Shown: positions 22,637 through 32,653, numbered from the stretch's first letter. The stretch: 37,505 bases of DNA from JABHQR01 sp043812455 (GCA_043812455.1 JBDRMB010000037.1:1-37505), one strand, 5' to 3'. Program-made: numbers and translations. The notes: generated by a model not told the origin, from the sequence alone.

Positions 22637-24352
22637 ATGGAATTTAGCAAACTTGCTCAGATATATGAGGAATTAGAAAATACCCCTTCAGGTAATAAAA
22701 TGCGAGAAATTCTGGCTGAATTCTTCAAGAAAGTTCCGAAAGAAGACCTTTCAATTGTTTCATATCTGACGTTAGGCCAAATAGCTTCTGATTATGATAA
22801 TGTAGTTCTTGGTCTAGCAGATAAAACAGCACTTAAAGCAATAATCACTGCCAGTGGCCAGGATTCATCTAAAGTGAAAAAAATTCTTCAGGAAACTGGT
22901 GATTTGGGTTTAACTGCAGAGAAAGTTTGTGGTAAAACTACTATGACTTTGATTCCAAAAAGTAAACTTAGCATTAAAGAAGTGTTTGATAAATTACATA
23001 AAATTGCTGAAGCTTCAGGTTCTGGTTCCCAAGAATTAAGAACTGGCCTTTTAGCATCGTTATTACAGAAAGCGTCTCCAACTGAAGCTAAATATATTAT
23101 GAGAATCAGTGTTGGTACACTCAGAATGGGTGTCGGTGATATGACTGTCTTGGATGCTTTAGCAATTGCGTTTACTGGAGAAAAGAAAAACAAAGAATTT
23201 CTTGAAAAAGCGTACAACATCTGTCCAGACCTGGCGATCATTTCTGAAACTTTGGTTAAAAAAGGAATCAAAGGAATAGAAAATATTGACATTCATGTTG
23301 GCAGGCCAATCAAAATGATGCTTGCTCAACGGGTGAAAGAATTGGACGAAGTTCCTAAAAAAATTCCAAGCAAACTGGCCATTGAAGGTAAGTTTGACGG
23401 TGAACGTGTCCAAGCGCATAAAGATGAAAAAGGAAAAATTCATCTTTTCTCGAGACGACTTGACGATATTACTGCCCAATTTCCAGACCTAGCTAAAGCT
23501 TTGGAAGAAAAAGTAAAGGCCAAAACATTTGTTATTGAAGGAGAAATTCTTGCAGTAGATAAAGATGGAAATCCCAAACCGTTCCAAACTCTTATGCAAA
23601 GGAAACGGAAATATGATATTGCAGATTATGTTAAAAAAGTTCCAATCGTTTTGAAAGCGTTTGACTTACTGTATCTAAACGGAAAATCGTATCTGCACGA
23701 ACCATACCACAAACGTACTAAAGAATTAGAAAACATTATCCCGAATAAAGGTCTTCTGCTTGTCGCAAATAAAATCTATACAGAAGATCTTGACGAAATC
23801 AACAAATTTTTTCATAAGATGTTAAAGGAAGGATTTGAAGGAATTATCATTAAAGGTATGGACTCAGAATATCAAGCAGGTACTAGAGGTTGGAGTTGGA
23901 TCAAATGGAAAAAAGATTATGTTAAGGAAATGGTTGACACTTTTGATTTTGTCATTGTTGGTGCTTTTTATGGAAAAGGTAAACGGAGTGGTACTTACGG
24001 AGCATTACTTTGTGCATCTTATAACGACAAAGATGATACTTTTGAAACTGTCTGTAAACTTGGTACAGGTTTGACGGACGAACTTCTTGCCGAACTGCCA
24101 AAGAAATTGAAAAAATATGAAGTTGACAAACAGCCAGCACGGTTAGAGATTAAAAAAGAACTTAAACCAGATATTTGGTTTGAACCAAAATTAGTGGTTG
24201 AAGTTTCTGGTGCAGAAATCACCAAAAGCCCAACTCATACTTGTGCTTCAGGTTTAGCATTACGATTCCCACGATTTATTAGGTACAGAGATAATAAAAA
24301 AGCTGAACAAGCAACTACAAGTAAAGAAGTTGAAGAGATTTATTCTGCTTAA
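22637..24352 (+). CDS. lig: ATP-dependent DNA ligase
   Basis: The 571-residue enzyme seals nicks during replication and repair. It has the archaeal three-part layout: a helical DNA-binding domain (1-220), an adenylation domain with the active-site K252 in EGKFDGERVQAH and later motifs (FVIEGEILA, EGIIIKGMDSEYQAG, WIKWKKDYVKEM), and an OB-fold (FDFVIVGAFYGKGKRSGTYG onward). Length and motif order are normal for the family. Confidence 0.95.
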   Translation: MEFSKLAQIYEELENTPSGNKMREILAEFFKKVPKEDLSIVSYLTLGQIASDYDNVVLGLADKTALKAIITASGQDSSKVKKILQETGDLGLTAEKVCGKTTMTLIPKSKLSIKEVFDKLHKIAEASGSGSQELRTGLLASLLQKASPTEAKYIMRISVGTLRMGVGDMTVLDALAIAFTGEKKNKEFLEKAYNICPDLAIISETLVKKGIKGIENIDIHVGRPIKMMLAQRVKELDEVPKKIPSKLAIEGKFDGERVQAHKDEKGKIHLFSRRLDDITAQFPDLAKALEEKVKAKTFVIEGEILAVDKDGNPKPFQTLMQRKRKYDIADYVKKVPIVLKAFDLLYLNGKSYLHEPYHKRTKELENIIPNKGLLLVANKIYTEDLDEINKFFHKMLKEGFEGIIIKGMDSEYQAGTRGWSWIKWKKDYVKEMVDTFDFVIVGAFYGKGKRSGTYGALLCASYNDKDDTFETVCKLGTGLTDELLAELPKKLKKYEVDKQPARLEIKKELKPDIWFEPKLVVEVSGAEITKSPTHTCASGLALRFPRFIRYRDNKKAEQATTSKEVEEIYSA

Positions 24353-24372
24353 TTGTAATCATATTCTTTAAC

Positions 24373-24756
24373 TTAATCTTCTCCAAGATAAGCAAACCTT
24401 GGAACTTCTTTACCATCAATGTTCTTCATGTCAATAAATAATTTTTTAGGTCTTACCCATAAAACATTTGGTCCAAACTCATCAGAATCGTAAAGTGCTC
24501 GGTAAATTACAACTTTGCTACCTTCCGGCACATCAGCCAGGTCTCTTGGATCATACCTATAAGCACCATCTGTTGTTTGTAGTATTGGAACAAGTGCCAT
24601 AGGTTCTTCACTAAACCTAGCATCTTCAAAAGATTTAAGCATGTCAAGTTTACCAGAAGGAGTTGCTTCACCTAAAACATCATAAAGTCCACCTTTAAAA
24701 TGTTGGTAAAGTCCTAATTTAATTACAATATTATCTTGATTCTTTTCTCTATTCAT
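24373..24756 (-). CDS. DUF1653 domain protein
   Basis: The 127-residue protein reads LGLYQHFKGGLYDVLGEAT near the start and VIYRALYDSDEFGPNVLWVRPKKLF...VPRFAYLG near the end. These are the two halves of the DUF1653 consensus (YxHFKGxxYxVLG ... VxYxxLY ... WVRPxxMF). About 40 extra residues lie between them compared with typical bacterial members. The family's function is unknown. Confidence 0.75.
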   Translation of the reverse strand: MNREKNQDNIVIKLGLYQHFKGGLYDVLGEATPSGKLDMLKSFEDARFSEEPMALVPILQTTDGAYRYDPRDLADVPEGSKVVIYRALYDSDEFGPNVLWVRPKKLFIDMKNIDGKEVPRFAYLGED

Positions 24757-24816
24757 TTTCTAAGAATTATTTAATTAATGTTTATAAGAATAGTTGTTCT
24801 TAAAAGTTTATAATCT

Positions 24817-25860
24817 TCACCATGAAACCACTTTGACAAAACAACCACGTTCAACTTCTTCTTTATGTGTATCAAGTTGTTGCTGAAATTCTGGGAATTT
24901 GTCAGTTACCCTCATGACAATTTCTGTTCCATCCACCTTAATATCAATAAACTTTGGATTCACGAACCTGAACTTAGTCTTTGAATAAAAATGACAATTG
25001 TCCGGATCATCTACAATGGTTAATTTTGGGTTTAACTTTTCCAAATTCTTTAAAATTTCTTCATCGCCAGAATCTTTTAACTTATTAAAAACAAATTCAT
25101 CATTTTCAAACAAATCTTCCTCATTGATAATCTTCAACTTGAGCGCTCTTTTCAAAGCTAAAGCTAGAATTTCGTAAAGTGCAACTTCAATTGGATGTGC
25201 CCAGATCTTTTTATCCATATCTAAATAAAATTCTGCAAATTGTGTAGCAGTTTCAGCATCATCAAAAATTATTTCTGGCCTACCATCACCACCTTGTTCT
25301 GAACTCAAATTTTTAACAACAAAATGTTTCATAAAAGTATTAATCTTTTCATCAAAACCAAAATTAGCAACAAAATCTCTAAATGTATAATCTATCCTAT
25401 CTGCACATAACTCTGGAGAATTTCTTTCGAGTAATGGAAAATTTTTCTCATCAATAATTTTTTCTACCTCAAAACCGTACTTTTTCAAAATATCAGGAAT
25501 TTCCGATTGCATAATCAATTTTTCATGGAACTTTTCATGAAATTCGTGCGCTTCACTTTTGAAAACAAAATCTATAACATGCGAAAATGCAGTATGTGGT
25601 ACGTCATGCAACAAGCCAGCGATCTGTTCTTCAACAGAAGCACCTAACTTCTTCAATAAAAACAGAACTCCAATACTATGCTCGAATCTGGTAATGTTCT
25701 TTTTTTCAGAATAATATTTGGAAGCTCCAGCCTGACCAATTTTCTTTAATCTTTGCAAGGGTTTAGAACTGATCAGTTCAAGAATAACTGATTCGTCAAT
25801 TACAATTTTGCCGTAAACTCGATCATTGATCTCCATTGAATTTTCAGCAATTAATCTCAT
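24817..25860 (-). CDS. HD superfamily phosphohydrolase (SAMHD1/dGTPase-like)
   Basis: The 347-residue protein has the metal-binding HD signature: H61 (TRFEHSIGV), H85-D86 (LLHDVPHTAFSH) and a later DRIDYTFRD, with PLQRLKKIGQAG in front as in SAMHD1-type HD hydrolases. Such proteins hydrolyse dNTPs or other phosphomonoesters. No SAM domain is present. Substrate not decidable. Confidence 0.85.
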   Translation of the reverse strand: MRLIAENSMEINDRVYGKIVIDESVILELISSKPLQRLKKIGQAGASKYYSEKKNITRFEHSIGVLFLLKKLGASVEEQIAGLLHDVPHTAFSHVIDFVFKSEAHEFHEKFHEKLIMQSEIPDILKKYGFEVEKIIDEKNFPLLERNSPELCADRIDYTFRDFVANFGFDEKINTFMKHFVVKNLSSEQGGDGRPEIIFDDAETATQFAEFYLDMDKKIWAHPIEVALYEILALALKRALKLKIINEEDLFENDEFVFNKLKDSGDEEILKNLEKLNPKLTIVDDPDNCHFYSKTKFRFVNPKFIDIKVDGTEIVMRVTDKFPEFQQQLDTHKEEVERGCFVKVVSW

Positions 25861-25924
25861 TTAAAAATTTATCTAGAATTATGGTTCAGTAGAATTATTA
25901 AAACAAATAAATTAAATTAAAAAA

Positions 25925-26155
25925 TTAATAAAAAGAGCCAGGACCCAAAGTATCTTCACCTATGCTATCGATTCCATCACCTTCGTCTGTCATTAAGTCA
26001 AAATAGTGATCATTAACTCGTTCGGCATAATCTTTAAGACCTTTTTCATTCAACAAACTTGCAAAGTCAATAACTGTTGCATCTTCAGCACGACTTGGCA
26101 GATGTTTTCTATAAAAGTTATTTACTGTTGTCTCGATATCTGCTGAATTTTTCAT
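25925..26155 (-). CDS. Small unknown acidic protein (76 aa)
   Basis: No family is recognised. The protein is helical with an acidic Gly-rich tail. It lies 45 bases downstream of the CDC48 gene. A 15-codon frame (26199-26152, minus) in that gap ends in an ATGA overlap with this gene's start, so translation may be coupled. No clear ribosome site of its own is seen. Confidence 0.5.
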   Translation of the reverse strand: MKNSADIETTVNNFYRKHLPSRAEDATVIDFASLLNEKGLKDYAERVNDHYFDLMTDEGDGIDSIGEDTLGPGSFY

Positions 26156-26200
26156 CCCAACAAGATTATCAGCATTCCTTTCAAATCATCCAATTTCATT

Positions 26201-28519
26201 TTATCCAAAATACCCCCGTTCTTCTCCTTCTTTTATTGCGTTTGCCCGAGCACTACTAAAATACTCTGACAACTTACTATAAGTCTCTTCAATTTCTTTG
26301 TCAACAGAAGCATGCACAACTTTCAAAGCATCCTTAAAGTTTGCCATTGTAACATCCTTGGCTTTGTTATCTTTACGTAATGCTACCATTCCAGCTTCTC
26401 GACAGACAGCTTCAATATCAGCACCGACATAACCTTGTGTACTCTTTGCCAACTCTTTGACATCAACACCACTAGCAATCGCCATTTTCTGAGTATAGAT
26501 ATTAAACAATTCTTTTCGAGCTTCCTCATCAGGTACTGGAGTTAAGATAATATTATCAAATCTGCCAGGCCTCAACAAAGCAGTATCTAAGATATCTGGC
26601 CGGTTGGTAGCAGCAATAATCACAACATCATTCAAAGCTTCCAGACCATCCATTTCCATTAACATCTGGTTAAGTAAACTTTCATTTGAATCTGCCATAG
26701 CATTACCACCAGCACCACGCCGTTTGGCAAACGAATCAATCTCGTCAAAGAATATTATACTAGGAGCAGTCTGTCTAGCTCTTTTGAAAACTTTCCGTAA
26801 CTGTTCAGTTTCTTTACCAACAACACCTTCATGTTGTAAAGCAGAACCATTAACCAAAATAAAATTAGCTTCACTTTCTTTAGCCACTGCTTTAGCTAAC
26901 ATTGTTTTTCCTGTACCAGGAGGCCCGTAAAGAAGAATACCTTTTGGGGGTCTGATTCCAATCCGTTTAAACATCGCACTATTTTTCAACGGCCATTCAA
27001 CAGCTTCTTTCAGTTTCTGCTTAATGTCTTCTAAACCGCCAATATCTTCCCAACCTATGTCAGGAACTTCAACTAAAACTTCTCGCATCGCGCTTGGTCT
27101 TACAGTACGTAACGCTTCTTGGAAATCTTTTTGAGTTACCATCAATTTCCCTAAAATTTCTTCAGGAACTTCTTGACCTTCTTCAACACCTTCTAATTTC
27201 AAGTCAGGAAGAATTTTCCTTAAAACAATCATTGCAGCCTCTTTTGCCAAAGCATGTAAATCTGCACCAACGAACCCATGAGTAACATTAGCGATATCTT
27301 TCAATACAACATTCTTTGCCAGAGGCATGTTTCTGGTATGAATTTTCAAGATTTCTAACCGGCCAGTTTTGTCAGGAACACCAATCTCAATTTCTCGGTC
27401 AAACCTGCCAGGTCTTCGTAAAGCAGAATCAATAGAATTTGGTCGATTGGTAGCAGCGATAACAACTACTTTTCCCCGAACATTAAGCCCGTCCATATTT
27501 TTCAACAATTCAGAAACAGGTGCGTTAAGAAATTCATTAGTTCCTCTATCTTGCCGTTTGAACGCGATAGAATCAAGTTCGTCAATAAATAATATTGTCG
27601 GCGCGTTCTTTTTTGCGTCTTCAAACACAGCTTGCATCTTTTTCTCAGTAGCACCCGGAATTCCAGAAATAACTTCACTCGCTTTTAATTCCATAAAGTG
27701 TACTCCAGATTCAGAAGCAACAGCTTTTGCTAGAAGGGTTTTACCAGTACCCGGCGGACCGAATAATAGCACTCCTTTTGGAGCTTCAATCCCTAGCTTT
27801 TCAAAAACTTCAGGATGACGTAACGGTAATTCAATCATTTCTCGAACGTTTTTAATTTCTTCACCCAATCCCCCAATATCTTCATAATTAACGCCGATTG
27901 CAACTTCTTCTTTCAATTCTACTGCTCGAGAACTTAATTCAACTTCAGTATCTTTGTCTACAACTACTATTTTGTTTTTTGGTTCAGTGTCAACTACCAT
28001 AAATTTTAAATCTCCAAGCCCCATCCCAGAAAACCGTTCTTCCATAGCAGTAAAGATATCATTTACTGAAGAACTTCCAACTGGCTGGTCCATCTTTGGC
28101 GTTTTTGATCTTCCTAAAGATACCAAATCACCTTTCATTAAAGCTTTCCCGGACAAACCTAACTTGAACAGATGAGGAGACGCTCTCAGTACTACCTGTT
28201 TATTAGTTGGAGCAATTAACACTTTTTTAGCAATTTCCACTTCAACTTTTTGGATACTTACCAGTTCACCAACACTCGTCTTAGCGTTAGTTCTAGTATT
28301 TCCGTCCATCCGAACAATATTTAAACCAATATCTCCAGGATATGCTCGTTCAGCGATTGAAGCAGTTTTCCTTGCACCAATTACTTCGACTACATCTCCA
28401 GGATTAACATTAATTTGTTTTAAAAAATTAGAATCAATCTTGATAATGCCTCTATTGACATCATCTTGTACAGCTTCCATAACTTTCAGCTTAATTTCAG
28501 AACTTTTTTTATCTGTCAT
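26201..28519 (-). CDS. CDC48/VAT family AAA ATPase with unusual pore loop
   Basis: The 772-residue unfoldase has an N-domain (double-psi barrel plus second lobe, 1-195) and two AAA rings. Walker A motifs are at 254-261 and 532-539 (both GPPGTGKT), with Walker B FIDELDS and FFDEIDS and arginine-finger RRPGRFD/RPGRFD sequences. The archaeal enzyme unfolds proteins for the proteasome and other partners. In the first ring the aromatic pore-loop segment usually seen as KYxGE is replaced by SGIPGATEKK. A GGTGG ribosome site and a TATATATAC box precede the ATG. Confidence 0.95.
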   Translation of the reverse strand: MTDKKSSEIKLKVMEAVQDDVNRGIIKIDSNFLKQINVNPGDVVEVIGARKTASIAERAYPGDIGLNIVRMDGNTRTNAKTSVGELVSIQKVEVEIAKKVLIAPTNKQVVLRASPHLFKLGLSGKALMKGDLVSLGRSKTPKMDQPVGSSSVNDIFTAMEERFSGMGLGDLKFMVVDTEPKNKIVVVDKDTEVELSSRAVELKEEVAIGVNYEDIGGLGEEIKNVREMIELPLRHPEVFEKLGIEAPKGVLLFGPPGTGKTLLAKAVASESGVHFMELKASEVISGIPGATEKKMQAVFEDAKKNAPTILFIDELDSIAFKRQDRGTNEFLNAPVSELLKNMDGLNVRGKVVVIAATNRPNSIDSALRRPGRFDREIEIGVPDKTGRLEILKIHTRNMPLAKNVVLKDIANVTHGFVGADLHALAKEAAMIVLRKILPDLKLEGVEEGQEVPEEILGKLMVTQKDFQEALRTVRPSAMREVLVEVPDIGWEDIGGLEDIKQKLKEAVEWPLKNSAMFKRIGIRPPKGILLYGPPGTGKTMLAKAVAKESEANFILVNGSALQHEGVVGKETEQLRKVFKRARQTAPSIIFFDEIDSFAKRRGAGGNAMADSNESLLNQMLMEMDGLEALNDVVIIAATNRPDILDTALLRPGRFDNIILTPVPDEEARKELFNIYTQKMAIASGVDVKELAKSTQGYVGADIEAVCREAGMVALRKDNKAKDVTMANFKDALKVVHASVDKEIEETYSKLSEYFSSARANAIKEGEERGYFG

Positions 28520-28723
28520 TTATACCACCCATTTATTGTATATATACCCTCAAATTATTCTCATTAACTTCCTTTTTTCTAGAATATTAATTGTTTATAA
28601 ACATTATTATAATATAGATGTATAGTACTTTAGAGTGGGGTAAAAACCATTAAAAATGAAGGAAATTAAAAAGGAGAAATATAAAATAAAAATACTTAAT
28701 TAAAAAAATAGAAATCTAAAAAA

Positions 28724-29164
28724 TTATTTCTTAGCAGTCTCTGCTTTCTTGGCAGGTACTCGACTGGTTTTAACCTTTGGTAAAGGTAATGGAGTAGGCA
28801 GACCAACTTCTTCACTAATCTTGATTGCTTGAATGTTACCTTTATGCAAAGAAGCATTGACAATCTGTTCCATGATAGTTACAGAAACTTTCTTATCCTT
28901 ATCCCACTTCTCTTTTATTTCTTTAATTTTCTTTTCGTCATCTGCATAGAACACTTGCCCTTCAACATTAATAGAACCTAAACCTGGTTCATATTTACAA
29001 TTAAAGGTAAAAGTAAATTTCAAGCCAGCTTTACCTGGAATATTAAAATTCAAATCCTCAACATTCTTTATTCCAACATTATTATTAATTTTAATTTGCC
29101 CGCCCCTGGCATCAAGATTGCGTTCCGCAGAGACCTTATAAAGATTTATTTTAACGATTGTCAT
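28724..29164 (-). CDS. Unknown conserved-looking soluble protein (146 aa)
   Basis: The protein alternates beta-rich segments (INVEGQVFYADDEKK, FTFTFNCKYEPG) with a C-terminal helix (MEQIVNASLHKGNIQAI) and ends in a Pro-rich then Lys/Ala-rich tail (LPTPLPLPKVK...). The layout recalls SecB-like chaperone folds, but this is only a visual impression. A GAGGTG ribosome site precedes the ATG and a TATA box (TTTATAAAT) lies further up. Confidence 0.55.
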   Translation of the reverse strand: MTIVKINLYKVSAERNLDARGGQIKINNNVGIKNVEDLNFNIPGKAGLKFTFTFNCKYEPGLGSINVEGQVFYADDEKKIKEIKEKWDKDKKVSVTIMEQIVNASLHKGNIQAIKISEEVGLPTPLPLPKVKTSRVPAKKAETAKK

Positions 29165-29292
29165 TTTACACCTCGTAACTTTATTATCGCACTTAATATG
29201 ACTTTACTAGCCTAATTCTTGGCTCTGTATTTATAAATTTTCCCCAGCTAGACTTGTCAAAATACTTGGAAATATACTTTCCAGTAGCTTAA

Positions 29293-30516
29293 TCACAGGC
29301 CATTTTTAGCCAAATTTCGTTTAATTCTTCCCCTAGCACTTAACTCTGAACAAATAAACCGAGAGATGTAAAAGTCTGGTTGATACAATAATCGGGCAAC
29401 AACTTCTCTCATTGCATAAGCATCTTTATAATCCATGATTGCCAAAAACTCTTTATCACTGAAGTTCAAATCCTTAAAGAAATTTTTACAATATTTTAAT
29501 TCAAGATTTCTTCTTTCATTATATTTTTCCCATTCTTGGTGTAACCTGTTATCATATTTTAGAATAACTCCCTGATATAATTTCATGGGATGTATCTCTT
29601 TTGGATCAAGATCGGTTACCGCAACCAAACCGGATTGAATATAAACATACTTTTTAAAAGCTAATTGTAAAATGTAAAGGATGTCAATTATTCCTTTATC
29701 TTTGTTTATGATACAAATCCTTAACAAAGCATCAAATGTGGCTTTACAACATTTAGAGAATAATCTTCTAACTGGTGGAAATTCGTTAGTTGAAAAAGAT
29801 TTCTCGCCATATTGTTCCAGAAGATATTTTTTAGCATTGTTAAGAATGAATAGTCCTTTAAATCCAGTATAAAGTTGTCTCTCAGCATCGAAACTATTGA
29901 TAGTATGTAAATTATGAATTGCATCTGCTAATTTTACAGTGATTGCTCTTCTTTTAATGTCAGCATCAGGATAATTAAATATTGCAGAAAGCGATTTGTA
30001 ATAATAGTGCCTTTTATGTCTAGTAAGAACTTTGATAGTTTTTACGATAGTATCAACTGCACAATTAAAATTTTTAATATTATTTTTTTTACAGAAATCT
30101 TCTAATTCTTGTTCAAATGTTTCAAACACTTCGTCTTCGTAACCATCTAATATTTTTATTGCCCGTTGGTCATCTTTCAAATTATTTTCTTTTTCATATA
30201 AAGAAACCAGTTCTTCAATATAATCATGAGAAATTGCAATGCAATAGTCTATCGGATCTTTCATCTGAGCCCGTCTTAGAGAATATAATAAATTCAAAGG
30301 ATGTAAGAAGGACTCATCGCCATTTTTTCTTTTTGGTAACTTTTTATACAGTTCATGATTCCTTTTATAAAGAAATTCAAATAAAGGAAACAAAGGATCT
30401 TCTTTAGGGATAAAATAATCAGCAGGATAAGTCTTTTTGATGGGAAGATAATGTCTAATAGAACGAAACTTTTTGTGTTCCAGAGATTCGCCGGGAGGTT
30501 CTTCTATTGGTTCCAT
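29293..30516 (-). CDS. RelA/SpoT-type HD hydrolase-like protein
   Basis: The 407-residue protein follows the HD domain of RSH (ppGpp hydrolase) enzymes: H72 in FLHPLNLL, H97-D98 with E101 in ISHDYIEE, KTIKVLTRHKR in place of the TK region, and D198/N202 in KLADAIHNLHT. The His-to-HD and D-to-N spacings match; there is an ~35-residue insertion between the HD and KLADxxHN motifs. No synthetase, TGS or ACT domain is visible. Hydrolysis of (p)ppGpp or a related nucleotide is inferred. Confidence 0.7.
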   Translation of the reverse strand: MEPIEEPPGESLEHKKFRSIRHYLPIKKTYPADYFIPKEDPLFPLFEFLYKRNHELYKKLPKRKNGDESFLHPLNLLYSLRRAQMKDPIDYCIAISHDYIEELVSLYEKENNLKDDQRAIKILDGYEDEVFETFEQELEDFCKKNNIKNFNCAVDTIVKTIKVLTRHKRHYYYKSLSAIFNYPDADIKRRAITVKLADAIHNLHTINSFDAERQLYTGFKGLFILNNAKKYLLEQYGEKSFSTNEFPPVRRLFSKCCKATFDALLRICIINKDKGIIDILYILQLAFKKYVYIQSGLVAVTDLDPKEIHPMKLYQGVILKYDNRLHQEWEKYNERRNLELKYCKNFFKDLNFSDKEFLAIMDYKDAYAMREVVARLLYQPDFYISRFICSELSARGRIKRNLAKNGL

Positions 30517-30640
30517 TTTTTTAGCTAAAAATACTTTTAAAACACCACACCTGAATATAGATTATATATCTAAACTAGAATTTAAACCTTTCCTTTAGAT
30601 TCCGGATATTTTACGGGCAAACATAAGATATTCACAAACA

Positions 30641-30650
30641 AATATTTAAA
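30641..30650 (+). promoter_or_regulatory. TATA box of the tatD-like gene
   Basis: AATATTTAAA lies 23-32 bases before the ATG at 30673, fitting a leaderless transcript. Confidence 0.5.
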
Positions 30651-30672
30651 TCAAGCTAAAATCATACTTAAA

Positions 30673-31503
30673 ATGGCACTCATAGACGTACATTGTCACT
30701 TAAACAGTAAAGTATTCAAAGATAACCTAAATAAAGTGCTAGAACGTGCGCAGAAAGCGGGAATGAAAGCTATTATTATTTCTGGAACCAACCCTGCTGC
30801 TAATAAACAAGTGCTTGAAATTGCTGAAAAGTATAAAGACAAATATGATGATATTGTCAAAGTTAGTCTTGGCATCCACCCGATAGATGCTCTTGGTCTT
30901 TCAGAAGGTGAAACTGGCATTCCTAAACAAGAAGGAAAAGTTGATTTGGAAAAAGAGTTCAAATTTATTGAAAAAAATAAAGATAAAATTCTTGCCATAG
31001 GTGAAGTTGGTCTTGACTATCATTGGGACGAAAACCATCATGAAGAACAAAAAGAAGTCTTTCGGAAAATTGTCAAATTTGCAGTTAAGATTAAAAAGCC
31101 TCTTATTATTCATACCTGGAAAGCAGAAGAAGATTGTTTAGATATTCTTGAAGAAGAAGTTAAAGGTAATGATGGAAAAAGTAAAGTTCCAGTAGTTCTA
31201 CACTGTTTTGGTGGCCGAAAATCTTTGATTACAAGAGGAAAAGAATCAGGTTATTATTTTACAGTACCACCATCAATTCTCAAAAATGGTAGTTTTCAAG
31301 CTTTAGTAAAAAAAGTTGACCTCAAACAACTTCTGACCGAAACTGACGCACCATGGCAATCACCTGAGAGAGATATGATTAATGAACCAGCTAACGTTGC
31401 TAAGACTGTAGAAAAGATTGCTGAAATCAAAGGCATTTCAGTAAAAGAAGCTGAAGAACAGATCTGGAAGAATTATCAAGAAGTTTTTGGAAACAAAAAT
31501 TAA
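30673..31503 (+). CDS. TatD family metal-dependent hydrolase/deoxyribonuclease
   Basis: The 276-residue TIM-barrel enzyme shows the family metal ligands in order: H7 and H9 (DVHCHLN), Glu in GEVGLDYHW, His in IIHTWKAE, His in LHCFGG and Asp in TETDAPWQSP. TatD proteins are 3'-5' exonucleases acting on DNA damage and decay. Length and motifs are typical. It is divergent from the SpoT-like gene. Confidence 0.9.
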   Translation: MALIDVHCHLNSKVFKDNLNKVLERAQKAGMKAIIISGTNPAANKQVLEIAEKYKDKYDDIVKVSLGIHPIDALGLSEGETGIPKQEGKVDLEKEFKFIEKNKDKILAIGEVGLDYHWDENHHEEQKEVFRKIVKFAVKIKKPLIIHTWKAEEDCLDILEEEVKGNDGKSKVPVVLHCFGGRKSLITRGKESGYYFTVPPSILKNGSFQALVKKVDLKQLLTETDAPWQSPERDMINEPANVAKTVEKIAEIKGISVKEAEEQIWKNYQEVFGNKN

Positions 31504-31520
31504 TAATTAAAAAAGTAAAA

Positions 31521-32636
31521 TTAAGCAGCAATCATATTTTTATCTGCCAATTGATTAGCTTTCTCAATTAATTCTGGAAATGATTCTGTAAGATTTCGCA
31601 TTTCTACCTGTTGTTTAGCTTTTGCGAACCATTGTTTTAACACAGACTTATTTTCTGCAATTGCAGTTTCCATATCACCCATATTAATTTTTCTTTTAAC
31701 TCTGGTCTTGAGAGTTTCTTTAAGGGGAATATTGGTAGCTTGTTCACATACAGCTTTCATGTCTGCACCAGAAAAACCTTCAGTCATTTCTGCAAGTTTA
31801 TAATAATCCAAATTTTTTGTTGGTCTTTTCTCCATGTTAATCATAAGAATTTCTTTCCTAGCTTCAAAATCTGGTGGAGTCACAAAGATTGTAATTCCAA
31901 ACCGTCCTTCTCTTCTCAAAGCAGGATCTATTGACCACGGTTCATTAGTTGCTGCAAGCAACAGGATCTGATTGTCTTTATCTTTAGTATCCATACCATC
32001 CATTTCTGTTAATAGTTGCGCGACAGCATTCTTTTCGTGCGCTAAACTTTCAGTTCTGTCACCTCCAAGAACTTCAAATTCGTCAAAGAAGATTATTACT
32101 GGCTGTTGTTCTCGTGCTTTTTCAAACAGTTCTGCAATATTCTTCTCAGTCTCTCCGACAAATTTACTTTTTAGATCAGAACTTTTAACATGCATGAACG
32201 CAGTACCTGCTTCATTAGCAGTAGCTCTGGCGATCAAAGATTTTCCGCAACCAGGTGGACCATGCATTAAAATTCCGCCACCCATAGATTTGCCATAATA
32301 AGAAAATAATTTTGGTCTTTTCATTGGTTCAATGATTTTAAACCTAATTTCTTCTTTCAGATCTTCAAGGCCGCCAACAGAATCAAAATTTATTTTATTA
32401 TCTGAACTTTTGATTACTTTGGTTGCATTAGGCTGTTCTTGTTTCAGTTTTTTTGCTTTAATGTAAAGTCTGTTAGCTTCAGCAATAAACTCTTTTTCCA
32501 TTTCAGGGTTTTCATTAGATAATTGTAATAACGCTTGTGCAGCCTCTAGATAGTTCTGTGCTGCTTTAGCGGGATATTTCAGTTCTTGCTTCTGAGCAAG
32601 TTTAATTTGAGTCATGACACTTTCTTTGTTACACAT
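31521..32636 (-). CDS. Vps4/CdvC-like AAA ATPase with N-terminal MIT-like domain
   Basis: The 371-residue protein has a three-helix MIT-like domain (5-65, NYLEAAQALLQLS...IAEANRLYIKAKK) followed by one AAA domain: INFDSVGGLEDLKEEI, Walker A GPPGCGKS (126-133), Walker B IIFFDE (181-186) and arginine fingers RREGRF (241-246). Single-ring AAA ATPases with MIT domains remodel ESCRT-III polymers (Vps4/CdvC). A small stand-alone MIT-like gene and an unknown gene precede it on the same strand. The Vps4 assignment is from architecture and needs a tree. Confidence 0.75.
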   Translation of the reverse strand: MCNKESVMTQIKLAQKQELKYPAKAAQNYLEAAQALLQLSNENPEMEKEFIAEANRLYIKAKKLKQEQPNATKVIKSSDNKINFDSVGGLEDLKEEIRFKIIEPMKRPKLFSYYGKSMGGGILMHGPPGCGKSLIARATANEAGTAFMHVKSSDLKSKFVGETEKNIAELFEKAREQQPVIIFFDEFEVLGGDRTESLAHEKNAVAQLLTEMDGMDTKDKDNQILLLAATNEPWSIDPALRREGRFGITIFVTPPDFEARKEILMINMEKRPTKNLDYYKLAEMTEGFSGADMKAVCEQATNIPLKETLKTRVKRKINMGDMETAIAENKSVLKQWFAKAKQQVEMRNLTESFPELIEKANQLADKNMIAA

Positions 32637-32653
32637 TTTGATTCTCCATTAGT

